Shown piece by piece: positions 1 through 9,255 of a stretch of DNA of 64,000 nt. Origin of the DNA: a virus; IMG/VR virus record IMGVR_UViG_3300020192_000010, positions 30,892-94,891 of that record; one strand, given 5' to 3'. Position 1 is the first letter of the stretch, and each line of letters opens with the position of its first letter. A program made the translations under genes and the position numbers. The notes under the pieces are model-generated. The model was given only the letters and a program-made list of their open reading frames with translations, ran no database searches and had not been told where the DNA came from.

Positions 1-1370
1 ATCAGGGTGTTTGAAATTTGTCCGGCTAGATGTACGAACGTCGTTAGCGTTCCTTGAGCGGCTCCTACCATTACAGCGGTCGAACCATCATCTTCGTATA
101 CAAGGCCTCCTAGCAAATCTAATGAACCGTTATCTACTACTTTAGTAACAAGAAGGTCTGCTTGCGATACAGGTGTTGTAAGAGGTTGATTTTGCCAATC
201 AAGAGGGCTTATGATAGGCGTCTTCTTTACAATACAATCTTTGATTCTTATGTATCTAGAACCAAGTGGATCGGTCAAACCGAATGCAGCTGGATAGTAG
301 AATACACGAAGGTCTACCGTATACGGAACCTTACGCACGTTAGATGTACCTTCGTATGTCTTTCCAACAGGGAAGAAGGTGAATCCCAATTCAGGATCAA
401 CATCGACAGCTGATGTGATGTTGTAGAACGCAAATGTGTTAGCTAGCTCGACATCATAGAACTGCCAGCTCTCCTGTCTTATGGCCCCGAGAGATGCGAA
501 GATAGGGCCGAACGCAGCTGGAAGACCAGTAATGCCTGAGGCGTCTTGCCCGATCTCACGAAGATACTGTAGCGTTCCAGTCGATCTTGTGAAATCGGCT
601 TGTTTGATGAATGCAGGACATACTTCTTCAGTACAGCAACCGTCGTCATCACCGTCAGCGTCATCACAAGGAGGTATGCGGAAAGACAAGCTTAGGATGT
701 CTTTAATGATTTGAATTATAAGCGCAACGATTTGAAGCACAGCAAATAGATTTTTCAAATAACATAGAAGTGCGCCAACCTTTCGAGCTGCTGTAAGAAT
801 GCCATTAGCATCTTTACGTTTAGCTATACGGGCCAGCAATTTGATGTTCTTTAGAATCTGGTTAATGATTCTTATAATCTCTGCTATGATGTATTGGATA
901 AGAGCAAGTATTAACAATATCAATGATATGATCATTAATATGAACGCAAAATAAGGGAACAGTGCAAGGAAATCAGGTATGCACGTTCTAAACAATTTAC
1001 GAAGAGCTTTGATAAGTTTAAATGGATTCTTTAATGCGCAGAGTACCTCTATGATACAAATGATCATATTAAGGATGGGCAAAATCATCTTATAGATAGC
1101 CAAGAACGGCGTGAGATAATCTAGAAGCTTAAGAATAGCGTCAAGTATCTTCTCATCTATATTTGGATTTAGATTAGGCTTTACCGGGCCGCCTGGAAGC
1201 AACAGCTTTAAGCTTTCAATAAGTTCTGCAATATCCGCTGGAATACCATCCAGAACAACGGGCATTCCGGGTATTTCTAATCCACTATCTATTGGCGAAC
1301 CAAATCCAGGAATGGATGGCTCATCAAAATTCCCAGGCGGGATACTATAATCGGTAGGCTTACAAGGCAT
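1..1370 (-). CDS. Baseplate-region hydrophobic protein, partial at window edge
   Basis: The frame is open from an ATG at 1370 to the window edge, so about 456 N-terminal residues are visible and the C-terminus is missing. After a Pro-rich start there are long hydrophobic helices at roughly residues 85-110, 125-170 and 190-225. An acidic Cys-rich patch follows (CDDADGDDDGCC and a further Cys), then a beta-rich part. I do not recognise the family. It directly follows the spike gene, so a baseplate or tail-tip role is inferred. Long apolar helices suggest a trimeric or membrane-interacting piece, but this is speculation. No Shine-Dalgarno site precedes the start; the octamer TGATATAT lies 9 bases upstream and includes the TGA stop of the spike gene. 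Confidence 0.85.
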   Translation of the reverse strand, partial: MPCKPTDYSIPPGNFDEPSIPGFGSPIDSGLEIPGMPVVLDGIPADIAELIESLKLLLPGGPVKPNLNPNIDEKILDAILKLLDYLTPFLAIYKMILPILNMIICIIEVLCALKNPFKLIKALRKLFRTCIPDFLALFPYFAFILMIISLILLILALIQYIIAEIIRIINQILKNIKLLARIAKRKDANGILTAARKVGALLCYLKNLFAVLQIVALIIQIIKDILSLSFRIPPCDDADGDDDGCCTEEVCPAFIKQADFTRSTGTLQYLREIGQDASGITGLPAAFGPIFASLGAIRQESWQFYDVELANTFAFYNITSAVDVDPELGFTFFPVGKTYEGTSNVRKVPYTVDLRVFYYPAAFGLTDPLGSRYIRIKDCIVKKTPIISPLDWQNQPLTTPVSQADLLVTKVVDNGSLDLLGGLVYEDDGSTAVMVGAAQGTLTTFVHLAGQISNTL

Positions 1371-1384
1371 TCGTTAGCAATATA

Positions 1385-3433
1385 TCACAGGATTGAGCCG
1401 CTACTACGAGCAACGACACGAGCGGCGCCTTCATCGTTAGAATATAGGATGATTTCCTCAGAATCGATGCAAACTTGGTTGCCTTTTAGAAGAAGGTTCT
1501 TGCCAGCTACGAGTGACATGTTTCCAGGCGTAAGAACAGTTACGCCGAATTCATCAACTCGTACAACGTGAAATTCTCCTGCCGCGTTATAAACGCGTAT
1601 ATCGATTGCTCCGGCACGGTGAGCGAAGTTTTTACCGTTTTTGGTAAACCTGTTATCGCTAATGTCGCTCGTAAGAGGTCCTAGAGGACTCATACCAGTA
1701 TCGATTCCACCGACCTCGATAAGAATATCTCCAGTACAGCTTAATCCTACGCTTACATTGTTGTTATCGCGCCCGATCATTCCTAGAATGCTGCCCTGGG
1801 TATCGAGCCATAGCGATTGCTTATCTACCGTATTGGCTCCGATGTTCCATTCTAACATTCCGTCAAAATTAAAACTGCCACTTCGACCACCTGCATTGGC
1901 GTCTCTGCCTGACACTTTTATCTCTTTCGTTACATAGTTATCAGGCGATTTTATCGTTGATATTAACGTGGCAGGAGGATCGTATTCGTATAAGACCTTG
2001 CTGCGATGAGCTGACAGTACCTCTGTAATGTCATGATACATGGTGCCATGCTTGATTGGTTTTTTAGATAGGCGATCCATTGGTGCAGCAAATCCGGCAT
2101 CGTTATCTGGATCTGATATCGTTATTGATCCGCCATTAAATGCTACGCTATCAAGATAAATGTCACGACGCTGATCTCTGTTCTCGGTGCTTTGCTTATC
2201 TAGCGAAAAATTAGCAGGATCTCCGTCATCAGCAGCGGCATCCAATGTCGATGCATTTTCTGTACGAGTAAGCAAAGCAATATTGCCCTTCTCAGAAGAG
2301 GCCGGAACGTTAAGCTTGAATTGTCCTTCTTTATCGATATCGAAAAAGAATCGGCTACGCATACGTGCCCAAGATTCATTTGAATCGGGATCAGGTAGTG
2401 GCGATACCGTTGGTTTCTTAGGTTGCAAGCCACTTAGATCTGGCGCATGACCTTTACGAGAGTTTACCTCAAAATGAAAGGCGATGCTCTTACGCTCAAT
2501 CTCACGAAGACGAATGAATGCATCCTCTTTGCTTTCATTTTTGATAAACGAAAGCTGTTTCTCTTTACCAGCAGGCAATACGTTTCTATTAAGATCTAAT
2601 ATGTTTCCGTAGATATCGATAACGGTTCCCTTAACCGTCTCCATCAAATAGTTAGGTGCTACCTGACTAAGGCTAAGTGTATCTGTTCTAGCCTCACGAC
2701 GCTCATATGTACGGGCTTCATTGGGGACTCCGCCTTTGCTAACAAGCTGCGCTTCCTTGGCATCATTCGTATATCGCGAACCGTGAGCAAACTCGTAGAC
2801 AATTTCTCTCTTCTCCACGAACTGAGGGTTTCTGGTTGTCTTTCCATTGGTCGTTCTGCTAGCCAGCGAAGATGGGTCTAAACATATCTCTTTAAGACTG
2901 TCGTTGAAGTTATGAAGCTCACGACGTGTAAAATTATCAGCAGGACCAGGAAACAAATCCCTAAGAACAATGCCTTCTACCGTTACGGCTCCATCAGAAA
3001 CGGTAAGCTGTGAGCCGAAATTGTTGGAGATAAGGTTTCTGCTTGAGTCTATTCGTAATTGATTTAGTCTGTCGCCGATACTGATCCATTTATCTGGATT
3101 CAGTTCGATGATGTTATCTTCATCGCTTTGAATGATCAGTGAATTGCCATCAATAGCTGGCATGTTACTCGTAATGGTAATGAGTGCCATTACGAAATAT
3201 TGCCCAGATTCGCCCTGTGTAATAACTACAGGCGTTCCTCGTTGTGGTTTTCCGCCAATGAAATGACCGCCAGCTCCGAAATAGCCTGGGTAATAAAGCG
3301 CCTCTACTTGTGTTCCTGTTGTATCTAACGATACACGTACTACGTTAGCAGATACGATATCTTGTATAGTTCCACGCGTAGCAAACCCAGCGGGTTTGTT
3401 AATGATTCTAGGAACTACGTGTGGGCCATTCAT
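1385..3433 (-). CDS. Baseplate spike protein with gpV/gp5-like OB-fold
   Basis: 682 residues. The N-terminal ~90 residues (GTIQDIVSANVVRVSL, then a Gly-rich turn and a QGESGQYFVMALI strand) look like the OB-fold of contractile-tail spike proteins such as P2 gpV or T4 gp5. The middle is long and charged. The C-terminus (NMSLVAGKNLLLKGNQVCID and onward) has the short repetitive strands of a spike beta-helix. No lysozyme domain was noticed. It starts inside the stop of the preceding hub gene (ATGA overlap), so the two are probably translationally coupled. Expected role: the membrane-puncturing tip below the hub. The family assignment rests on pattern and gene order, not on alignment. Confidence 0.7.
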   Translation of the reverse strand: MNGPHVVPRIINKPAGFATRGTIQDIVSANVVRVSLDTTGTQVEALYYPGYFGAGGHFIGGKPQRGTPVVITQGESGQYFVMALITITSNMPAIDGNSLIIQSDEDNIIELNPDKWISIGDRLNQLRIDSSRNLISNNFGSQLTVSDGAVTVEGIVLRDLFPGPADNFTRRELHNFNDSLKEICLDPSSLASRTTNGKTTRNPQFVEKREIVYEFAHGSRYTNDAKEAQLVSKGGVPNEARTYERREARTDTLSLSQVAPNYLMETVKGTVIDIYGNILDLNRNVLPAGKEKQLSFIKNESKEDAFIRLREIERKSIAFHFEVNSRKGHAPDLSGLQPKKPTVSPLPDPDSNESWARMRSRFFFDIDKEGQFKLNVPASSEKGNIALLTRTENASTLDAAADDGDPANFSLDKQSTENRDQRRDIYLDSVAFNGGSITISDPDNDAGFAAPMDRLSKKPIKHGTMYHDITEVLSAHRSKVLYEYDPPATLISTIKSPDNYVTKEIKVSGRDANAGGRSGSFNFDGMLEWNIGANTVDKQSLWLDTQGSILGMIGRDNNNVSVGLSCTGDILIEVGGIDTGMSPLGPLTSDISDNRFTKNGKNFAHRAGAIDIRVYNAAGEFHVVRVDEFGVTVLTPGNMSLVAGKNLLLKGNQVCIDSEEIILYSNDEGAARVVARSSGSIL

Positions 3434-6400
3434 TTATTGCTCTCGAACGTTAGCCATATATCAATGACGCCATCTACAAGTCTTTCCTGAAGCGCCTTAC
3501 CTTCAGCGGCCGAGCCTTTTTCAGCAGCCAAACTGCGCGCAAAACTCCATGCCTTTCCAGATGGGCTTTGAGATACGTCATCATCCGATAAATCCACAGT
3601 CACCAACTTAACAGACGTCTTAGGAAACACAGGGGGAGTATTATCTCCAAACAATTGAACTATAGCGGTCTTACTTGCTCCTCCAGTTATCAAACTGCTT
3701 ATAAAGCTTGCGTATTGCTTAATGTTCGTATTGACACCCTTAACACTACTGGCCCCTTTGGAATAATGATAAAATCTTATCTCGATGAGAGGTTGCTCGG
3801 CCGATTCATTCGAGGAATTCAATATTCCAACAAGTGCGTATTGCAAGTTTACCAATGTGTTAATGTTAACGTTGCCGTATGCATCCTTCTTAATTGCATC
3901 GATCGGCTCGTCCTTAACAAAGGACGTTTGGCTGAAAGCAAGGGCGCCGATTGGCTTCTCATTGTAAGCATTCTCTTCACGAATAACTACATTGTTTGAA
4001 ACATCTCGATTCTTATACAGAATCTTACCAACAATGTCAAAAGCTGTCGGAATATATTCGCCAGGATTGTGTCCGTGGGTCAGTTTAAGCGTAGTGGTGA
4101 ATGCTGTTCCGAACGTAAGAGAGTGGCTTACGCTTTCAACGTACCAAAGCATGTTGGTTGGTTCTAGGTAAATAACTTCACCGGCTTGCATATATTCATT
4201 GCCTACTATCGATGCGCTACCGGTAATGATTTGACCCCTAGCCCGATTAAGCAACGTAACTGCATACGGCGCCAGCTGAGTCTCAGGATCAGACAGGGAC
4301 GGTATCTTGATGGTGTTACCACCTCGATAGCCGTACATGCGCCACATATCATAGTCGACCGCATATGCAGTCGTTTGTGCGTTGCCACCGTTACCCAACT
4401 CTTGGCCCTCTGGCCCTTCTCCCATCTTGAAGAAACCGTCTGTGCCGTTGAATAGGCCGTTAACTTGTATTGAATTGAACTCTGGTGGCGTTTCGCTGTA
4501 ATTGAAAGATAGTAGCTGACCATCTCGTACAACATACCGCCCACCAGAACCGGGGCCATAATCGTCGTACGACTCGTCCTCAATCATGTGCTCCAGTATT
4601 TCTGGGACACCCTCTTGTCCATACAGATTTGGAAAGGCCAGCTTGCTTATTGTAGAAGAGTTGATTTTATCTGCGTCGACCGTAGTGCGCAGAGCATCTC
4701 GTACGGCCGTAAGCGCGCTCGATGCAGTCTTTACCATACGTTGACGGTCTGAGATCAATGTTGCTATCTGCTTTGTAATCCTGAATACGTCTAAAGCACT
4801 GGCTCCGCCACCAGCACTGGTAGGCAATGGTTTACCAAACAACTTGGATAACGAGGCTGGCCTTATGCTTGTTTGCCTTCTAAGGTTGTTAGAAATCGTT
4901 TCAACACGTGACGTAAGCGCTGAGTTTGAAGAGTCAAATATAGGTATTGGATTCTTAACCGAGTCTGCCGAAAAACGATTAACCAATATTGTAGAACGAG
5001 CTGCGGAAGAAAATGCAAAACGCACTTCTCTAGCTTGCTGGTTTACATCAACAGTAAATGTTTCTACTATGGCGATATTAGAGGCATCAGGTGCGGCAAT
5101 AGCTGCAGCGATATTTAGATCTGCGATATCACCGGTAATTGGATCAGATAGAAATTGGAATTTTCTCGCCGTATCATCATCGATGATGAGGTCAGTCAAA
5201 ATTTTATCGTCGCTATCGATCGATAGCGCGGCGGCCTGAAGACGAATCTGATTTTCAATGATCGCTATGTTCTTAAACATACCTTGCAGCTGGTTGCTAT
5301 AAAGGTCTTGTAAGAATTGAGGAAAAATTTGAATTCCACGCTCTTCTTTGTTCTTCATTAGCTGTAAGAATACGCTGTTTGGAACTCTGTTAAATTGAGG
5401 CGGGCGAGCTTGAATATGTCCCTGAGAGTCAGCGAAGACTTCTAGGTCTAGTTTCTCAGCCAGCGAAGTGATTTGACTTGCAACGTTATCGTATTCGTTC
5501 AAAAAAGTATTAAAACGACCGCCAATAGCTTTGCTAAACGCTTGAAGATCAAGATCCTTATCGTAAGTATCATCCACTATAAAAAGATTTCGATCTTCAT
5601 TCGCTTTAACTCTGTAGAACATGCGGCGAGTTAGGAAGTTTATCTTCCTGCGCATTTCTTTACGAATGGATGGGTTGTGTAAAGCTTTTTTCCCATCAAC
5701 TGATTTATTGAACTCATCTACATCGAACGATATGTCATCGCCAAAAATCTGATAGAATTTGGCGCCACTACCGATGGCATTACCTATTGCCAACTGGGCT
5801 TCAGCTATCTTTCCATTAAGCTCTGTCAATCTTTGAACTTGAATCTGAGAGCTGTTCCGACGAAGCGCGCTGTCGACATCGAACCCGGCGCTAGACCTGG
5901 CTACCTTATCAAATGTCTCGGCTCGTTGTTGCAACAAATCGTCTAGTTTAGAGTTGTTAGCTACAACGCTAAGTGTTCCTTGCATCATTTGTGCGAATGA
6001 TTCCTCTGACAAAATCAGCTTCTTGAATGGCTGGAAATCTCCCCACAACTTAGCATTCTTTTGAAGGTCTTTTTGTAGGTTTCGAAAATAAGAAGGATCG
6101 TTGAAATAGTCTTGTTTGAAATCCTGTAAGATTGTCTTATAGAACGTAGCAAAGTTATAAGGATCGCCAGTAATAAGCAACGAAATAACGTTCATCAAAT
6201 CTTGTCCGGCAAAAGCTTCCTCAGTCGTTGCTCGTACAATGTTCTGTGCCGGTATTGAAGTGTTGAATGAATTACCGTACGTGTTACGCGACAACGTAAG
6301 AGTGCCGATGCCTTCTTTCCACCGATAGACCGTTCCGTCTGGTGGGTAGAAAATGTTTTGAACTACATTTGGCTGGCTACCAGCAGGTAGCTGAAAACCA

Positions 6401-8268
6401 ACATCGGAATCTTGGTTGCCAAAATTTTTATCAGAAGCCGATACTCCGGAAAGTGGCCCGGCTACATAGCGTGGTAGCGCTTGAGAGAAAAACTGCTTGT
6501 TCTCATCAAGTAATTGCGGCGCGTCCTTCTGAGCACCAGTCACGCTGTCGATGTTGATATCAAATGGGGTAACTGGATCTAGTAACGGCCCATGTGAGTT
6601 ATCAATAGATGGAACGAAATTTACCTGGCCCATACTAAAATACTTTGTATTGTCATCAGCAGATACAGATATGCTGTAACCTCTTCCGGCTGCCCACGAG
6701 CATTCTGCCTGACTGATTAGTCCGGCGAAAACGTGAGTACCTGCCTTCTCAGTAACAAACTGATTTCGCATTATAGACCACAGGTAATTAGGAAAATCTT
6801 TTCCTACAAAAATTGATTTCTCAATGTCTGCCGATGCATTGGCCGGACTGAATAAAGTCTTGAATTGCGTTCCGAGATCGTTAACTTGTTTGCTGATATT
6901 TTGTAGCGCTCCGAAACCGGTAAATGAGCTTTGAAGTCCGCCCATGATCTTGGTGTCGTTTTTAGATTTAGAATCCATGTACACATGCACGACGTCCATC
7001 GCTTGAATGATTGGCCTGTTACAGTAGTGTAACATCATCTTACGACGACAACGGTTTGTTGCTTTAGCGCTCTTCTTTGCTGCCGTGCGAGTATTTGTAT
7101 CTAGAGAAATAAGACTAGTGATGGAATCTAGAATAGTTGAGATAAGGCTTTTCTCATCATCGGTAATGCCATGAATTCCAAGTTCTTCACTTCCAAAATT
7201 AGATGATGGGTCGAATTCTGTTTTCAGATGCCCACTAAGCAAATCGCCTACGTCGCTCAACGATTCAAAATCAAGATTGGACGAGGCGTCGAAATTGATT
7301 TCGTAACCTAGACCGTCTACGACAACCCTTGTTTGTTTTCCAAGGAAGGTATCGGGATTAACGATGAAATTGATCGCATTAGCTCCACGGCGCGCTCGCT
7401 TGAGATTAAGAACACGTTTGTTCTTTTCAATCAATCCTTGAGAGCTTTCTCTGGCAAGCTTTACGAAACTACTTCTATTGAACGGATTTACTGCGTCAGA
7501 GATGGCCTGCTCAATGTCTTTCTCCGTGATTCTCATAAGTCCATATGGATCTTCTAAAGAGAACGTACAGCCGCCGCGGCCCCACTTGATCGAGCTGGTA
7601 ACGTTGATCGTCGATACTGTTGTCAGCTCAACTACTCCGGTACCGGTACCAAAAGTCGACTTGAAAAGTCTATTTGGATCTTCCGTCCATGTAGTAAAGA
7701 AGCCCGGGCTACTATATTGAATAAGCTTACGTATCTGTTCCATAGCCTTAGAAAACTTTGTATTAGCTACAAGTTCCTTTAGGATAGGAATTTCCGACGC
7801 TGCTTCAAACGTATTGAGCATAATTGGAAGCAATCCGTAATCAATGTTTTGCTGAAGCTTAGCAATTGTCTCAAGCTTAGTAAGACGTTCATACATTGCT
7901 ATTTGATTACATTTGTTTTTGAACAAAACAGATGCTGCTCGTAAGAACAGTTTATCTTCCTTGTCCTGGAACTGTGGTTGATTGTGAATCTTTAAAGATG
8001 AGAATTCCTTCTTTTTAATCACAATCGTTACATCGGGTGTTTGGCTCATGACCTGAAACACCTTAGGACTCATAGAATGCTTGGTAAAACCTTCTTCGAA
8101 ATACCTTCTCTCTGCACTCTTATCAAATCTATTAGCAAAAGTACCTAACGCTCCGTAACGAACGTTATTACCATCGCCATCGTCACCGTCTAATGTTTTG
8201 CCTTTGTTTCCTGACAAATTAAACTGTTGATCGACGACCTGACCTAGACTGTACAAAAATTCAGACAT
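3430..8268 (-). CDS. Large baseplate hub protein
   Basis: 1612 residues, much larger than classical hub proteins such as T4 gp27, Mu gp44 or P2 gpD. Near residues 1340-1410 there is a segment typical of tail hub proteins: a membrane-like GEVIYLEP strand, then MLWYVESVSHSLTFG and a TTTLKLTHG strand. The middle holds several long helical stretches and a zone with many Arg/Lys near residues 400-430. The order tape measure, LysM-like protein, hub, spike is canonical for contractile tails. The size suggests that extra domains, perhaps for wedge contacts, are fused on. The weak AAGG site before the ATG at 8268 is plausible. Confidence 0.7.
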   Translation of the reverse strand: MSEFLYSLGQVVDQQFNLSGNKGKTLDGDDGDGNNVRYGALGTFANRFDKSAERRYFEEGFTKHSMSPKVFQVMSQTPDVTIVIKKKEFSSLKIHNQPQFQDKEDKLFLRAASVLFKNKCNQIAMYERLTKLETIAKLQQNIDYGLLPIMLNTFEAASEIPILKELVANTKFSKAMEQIRKLIQYSSPGFFTTWTEDPNRLFKSTFGTGTGVVELTTVSTINVTSSIKWGRGGCTFSLEDPYGLMRITEKDIEQAISDAVNPFNRSSFVKLARESSQGLIEKNKRVLNLKRARRGANAINFIVNPDTFLGKQTRVVVDGLGYEINFDASSNLDFESLSDVGDLLSGHLKTEFDPSSNFGSEELGIHGITDDEKSLISTILDSITSLISLDTNTRTAAKKSAKATNRCRRKMMLHYCNRPIIQAMDVVHVYMDSKSKNDTKIMGGLQSSFTGFGALQNISKQVNDLGTQFKTLFSPANASADIEKSIFVGKDFPNYLWSIMRNQFVTEKAGTHVFAGLISQAECSWAAGRGYSISVSADDNTKYFSMGQVNFVPSIDNSHGPLLDPVTPFDINIDSVTGAQKDAPQLLDENKQFFSQALPRYVAGPLSGVSASDKNFGNQDSDVGFQLPAGSQPNVVQNIFYPPDGTVYRWKEGIGTLTLSRNTYGNSFNTSIPAQNIVRATTEEAFAGQDLMNVISLLITGDPYNFATFYKTILQDFKQDYFNDPSYFRNLQKDLQKNAKLWGDFQPFKKLILSEESFAQMMQGTLSVVANNSKLDDLLQQRAETFDKVARSSAGFDVDSALRRNSSQIQVQRLTELNGKIAEAQLAIGNAIGSGAKFYQIFGDDISFDVDEFNKSVDGKKALHNPSIRKEMRRKINFLTRRMFYRVKANEDRNLFIVDDTYDKDLDLQAFSKAIGGRFNTFLNEYDNVASQITSLAEKLDLEVFADSQGHIQARPPQFNRVPNSVFLQLMKNKEERGIQIFPQFLQDLYSNQLQGMFKNIAIIENQIRLQAAALSIDSDDKILTDLIIDDDTARKFQFLSDPITGDIADLNIAAAIAAPDASNIAIVETFTVDVNQQAREVRFAFSSAARSTILVNRFSADSVKNPIPIFDSSNSALTSRVETISNNLRRQTSIRPASLSKLFGKPLPTSAGGGASALDVFRITKQIATLISDRQRMVKTASSALTAVRDALRTTVDADKINSSTISKLAFPNLYGQEGVPEILEHMIEDESYDDYGPGSGGRYVVRDGQLLSFNYSETPPEFNSIQVNGLFNGTDGFFKMGEGPEGQELGNGGNAQTTAYAVDYDMWRMYGYRGGNTIKIPSLSDPETQLAPYAVTLLNRARGQIITGSASIVGNEYMQAGEVIYLEPTNMLWYVESVSHSLTFGTAFTTTLKLTHGHNPGEYIPTAFDIVGKILYKNRDVSNNVVIREENAYNEKPIGALAFSQTSFVKDEPIDAIKKDAYGNVNINTLVNLQYALVGILNSSNESAEQPLIEIRFYHYSKGASSVKGVNTNIKQYASFISSLITGGASKTAIVQLFGDNTPPVFPKTSVKLVTVDLSDDDVSQSPSGKAWSFARSLAAEKGSAAEGKALQERLVDGVIDIWLTFESNK

Positions 8269-8289
8269 CGTACCTTACGATATAACGAC

Positions 8290-9231
8290 TCATCTTCGAG
8301 AAATACTTTGTGTAGGGCTTCTTACTACCGCAGGCTTAGCAAGCGTAACGTTTTTATGTTGTAGCTTTTGAACCTCGCCGCGTCGGAATGTAAGAGGTAT
8401 TCCTCCATCAATGCTATTGTTGCTTGGGCCATTAATTGCGCTGCGATGCCATGGCATAAAGTTTGTACGGGTTCCGCGACGTTGAGTTACCATAAACACC
8501 ATGTTATAATCGAAACTGCCTATATTATTTGCCGTTTCATTAAACGAAAAGGTCTTAAAGAATCCTCTAAATACCCATCCATCATGGTACAGTTCAACTC
8601 CCAACGCCATCGAGCCTAGTGAAACTATATTTGTTGGAAGCATGTTTGCTGTAGGAGATGCTGCACCAACTAAAGTGCCCAACGCTCCGCCCAGGAGGTC
8701 CCCAGCATCGCCGATACCGGCAATCGAGGTAGCTACCGAGTCTAGCAAGTCAGAAAGCCCGCTTACTTGATTATTTGCAGCAAGCGAAAGTCCAAGAGCG
8801 TCGAAAGCCAGCTGTTCAGACCTATATACTTCTCGTAAAACGTTAATACCTTCAACGCCAGAGCTTCCTGTGGTTCCGCTGATGGTCATTTGCATCAAGG
8901 CCTCGCCCCAGTACTGTATAACGTATCCACCCTTGGTTAGTTGTTCATGAATAAGCTTACTCTCGCTGTATTGTACGCTTTGGGGATTAACGTACATCTT
9001 TACCACGCCAAATTCAGGCAAAAACCAATGCATCAGTTGACGTTTTTGTTTTGCTCCACGAATATTAGATTGAGTTTTTTGAGAAGGTAATCCTGTACCA
9101 TCTGCCGAGGACGATTCAGATACAATGAATCCATCGTCTTCAAATTGACGCTTAAAACGCTGATCAGACAATCCAGAAATACTAGATGCCGCATCTCCAA
9201 TATCATCTATGAAGTCGCTAAATCCGCTCAT
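8290..9231 (-). CDS. Tail tube-baseplate connector (LysM/gp53-like)
   Basis: 313 residues. Residues about 65-115 (FGVVKMYVNPQSVQYSESK, TKGGYVIQYWGEAL, ISGTTGSSGVEGI) carry a pattern that recurs in phage baseplate proteins placed between the tape measure and the hub: an NPxxxxYS strand, a KGG-x-IQxWG strand and an SGTTGSSG turn. Such proteins, related to XkdP or T4 gp53, usually end in a LysM domain; none is obvious here. The C-terminal half continues as strands ending in a basic tail. It probably joins tube and hub at the tail base. An AAAAGG site lies nine bases upstream of the ATG. Confidence 0.65.
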   Translation of the reverse strand: MSGFSDFIDDIGDAASSISGLSDQRFKRQFEDDGFIVSESSSADGTGLPSQKTQSNIRGAKQKRQLMHWFLPEFGVVKMYVNPQSVQYSESKLIHEQLTKGGYVIQYWGEALMQMTISGTTGSSGVEGINVLREVYRSEQLAFDALGLSLAANNQVSGLSDLLDSVATSIAGIGDAGDLLGGALGTLVGAASPTANMLPTNIVSLGSMALGVELYHDGWVFRGFFKTFSFNETANNIGSFDYNMVFMVTQRRGTRTNFMPWHRSAINGPSNNSIDGGIPLTFRRGEVQKLQHKNVTLAKPAVVRSPTQSISRR

Positions 9232-9255
9232 AAATTATATGCCTTTTTATGGTGC

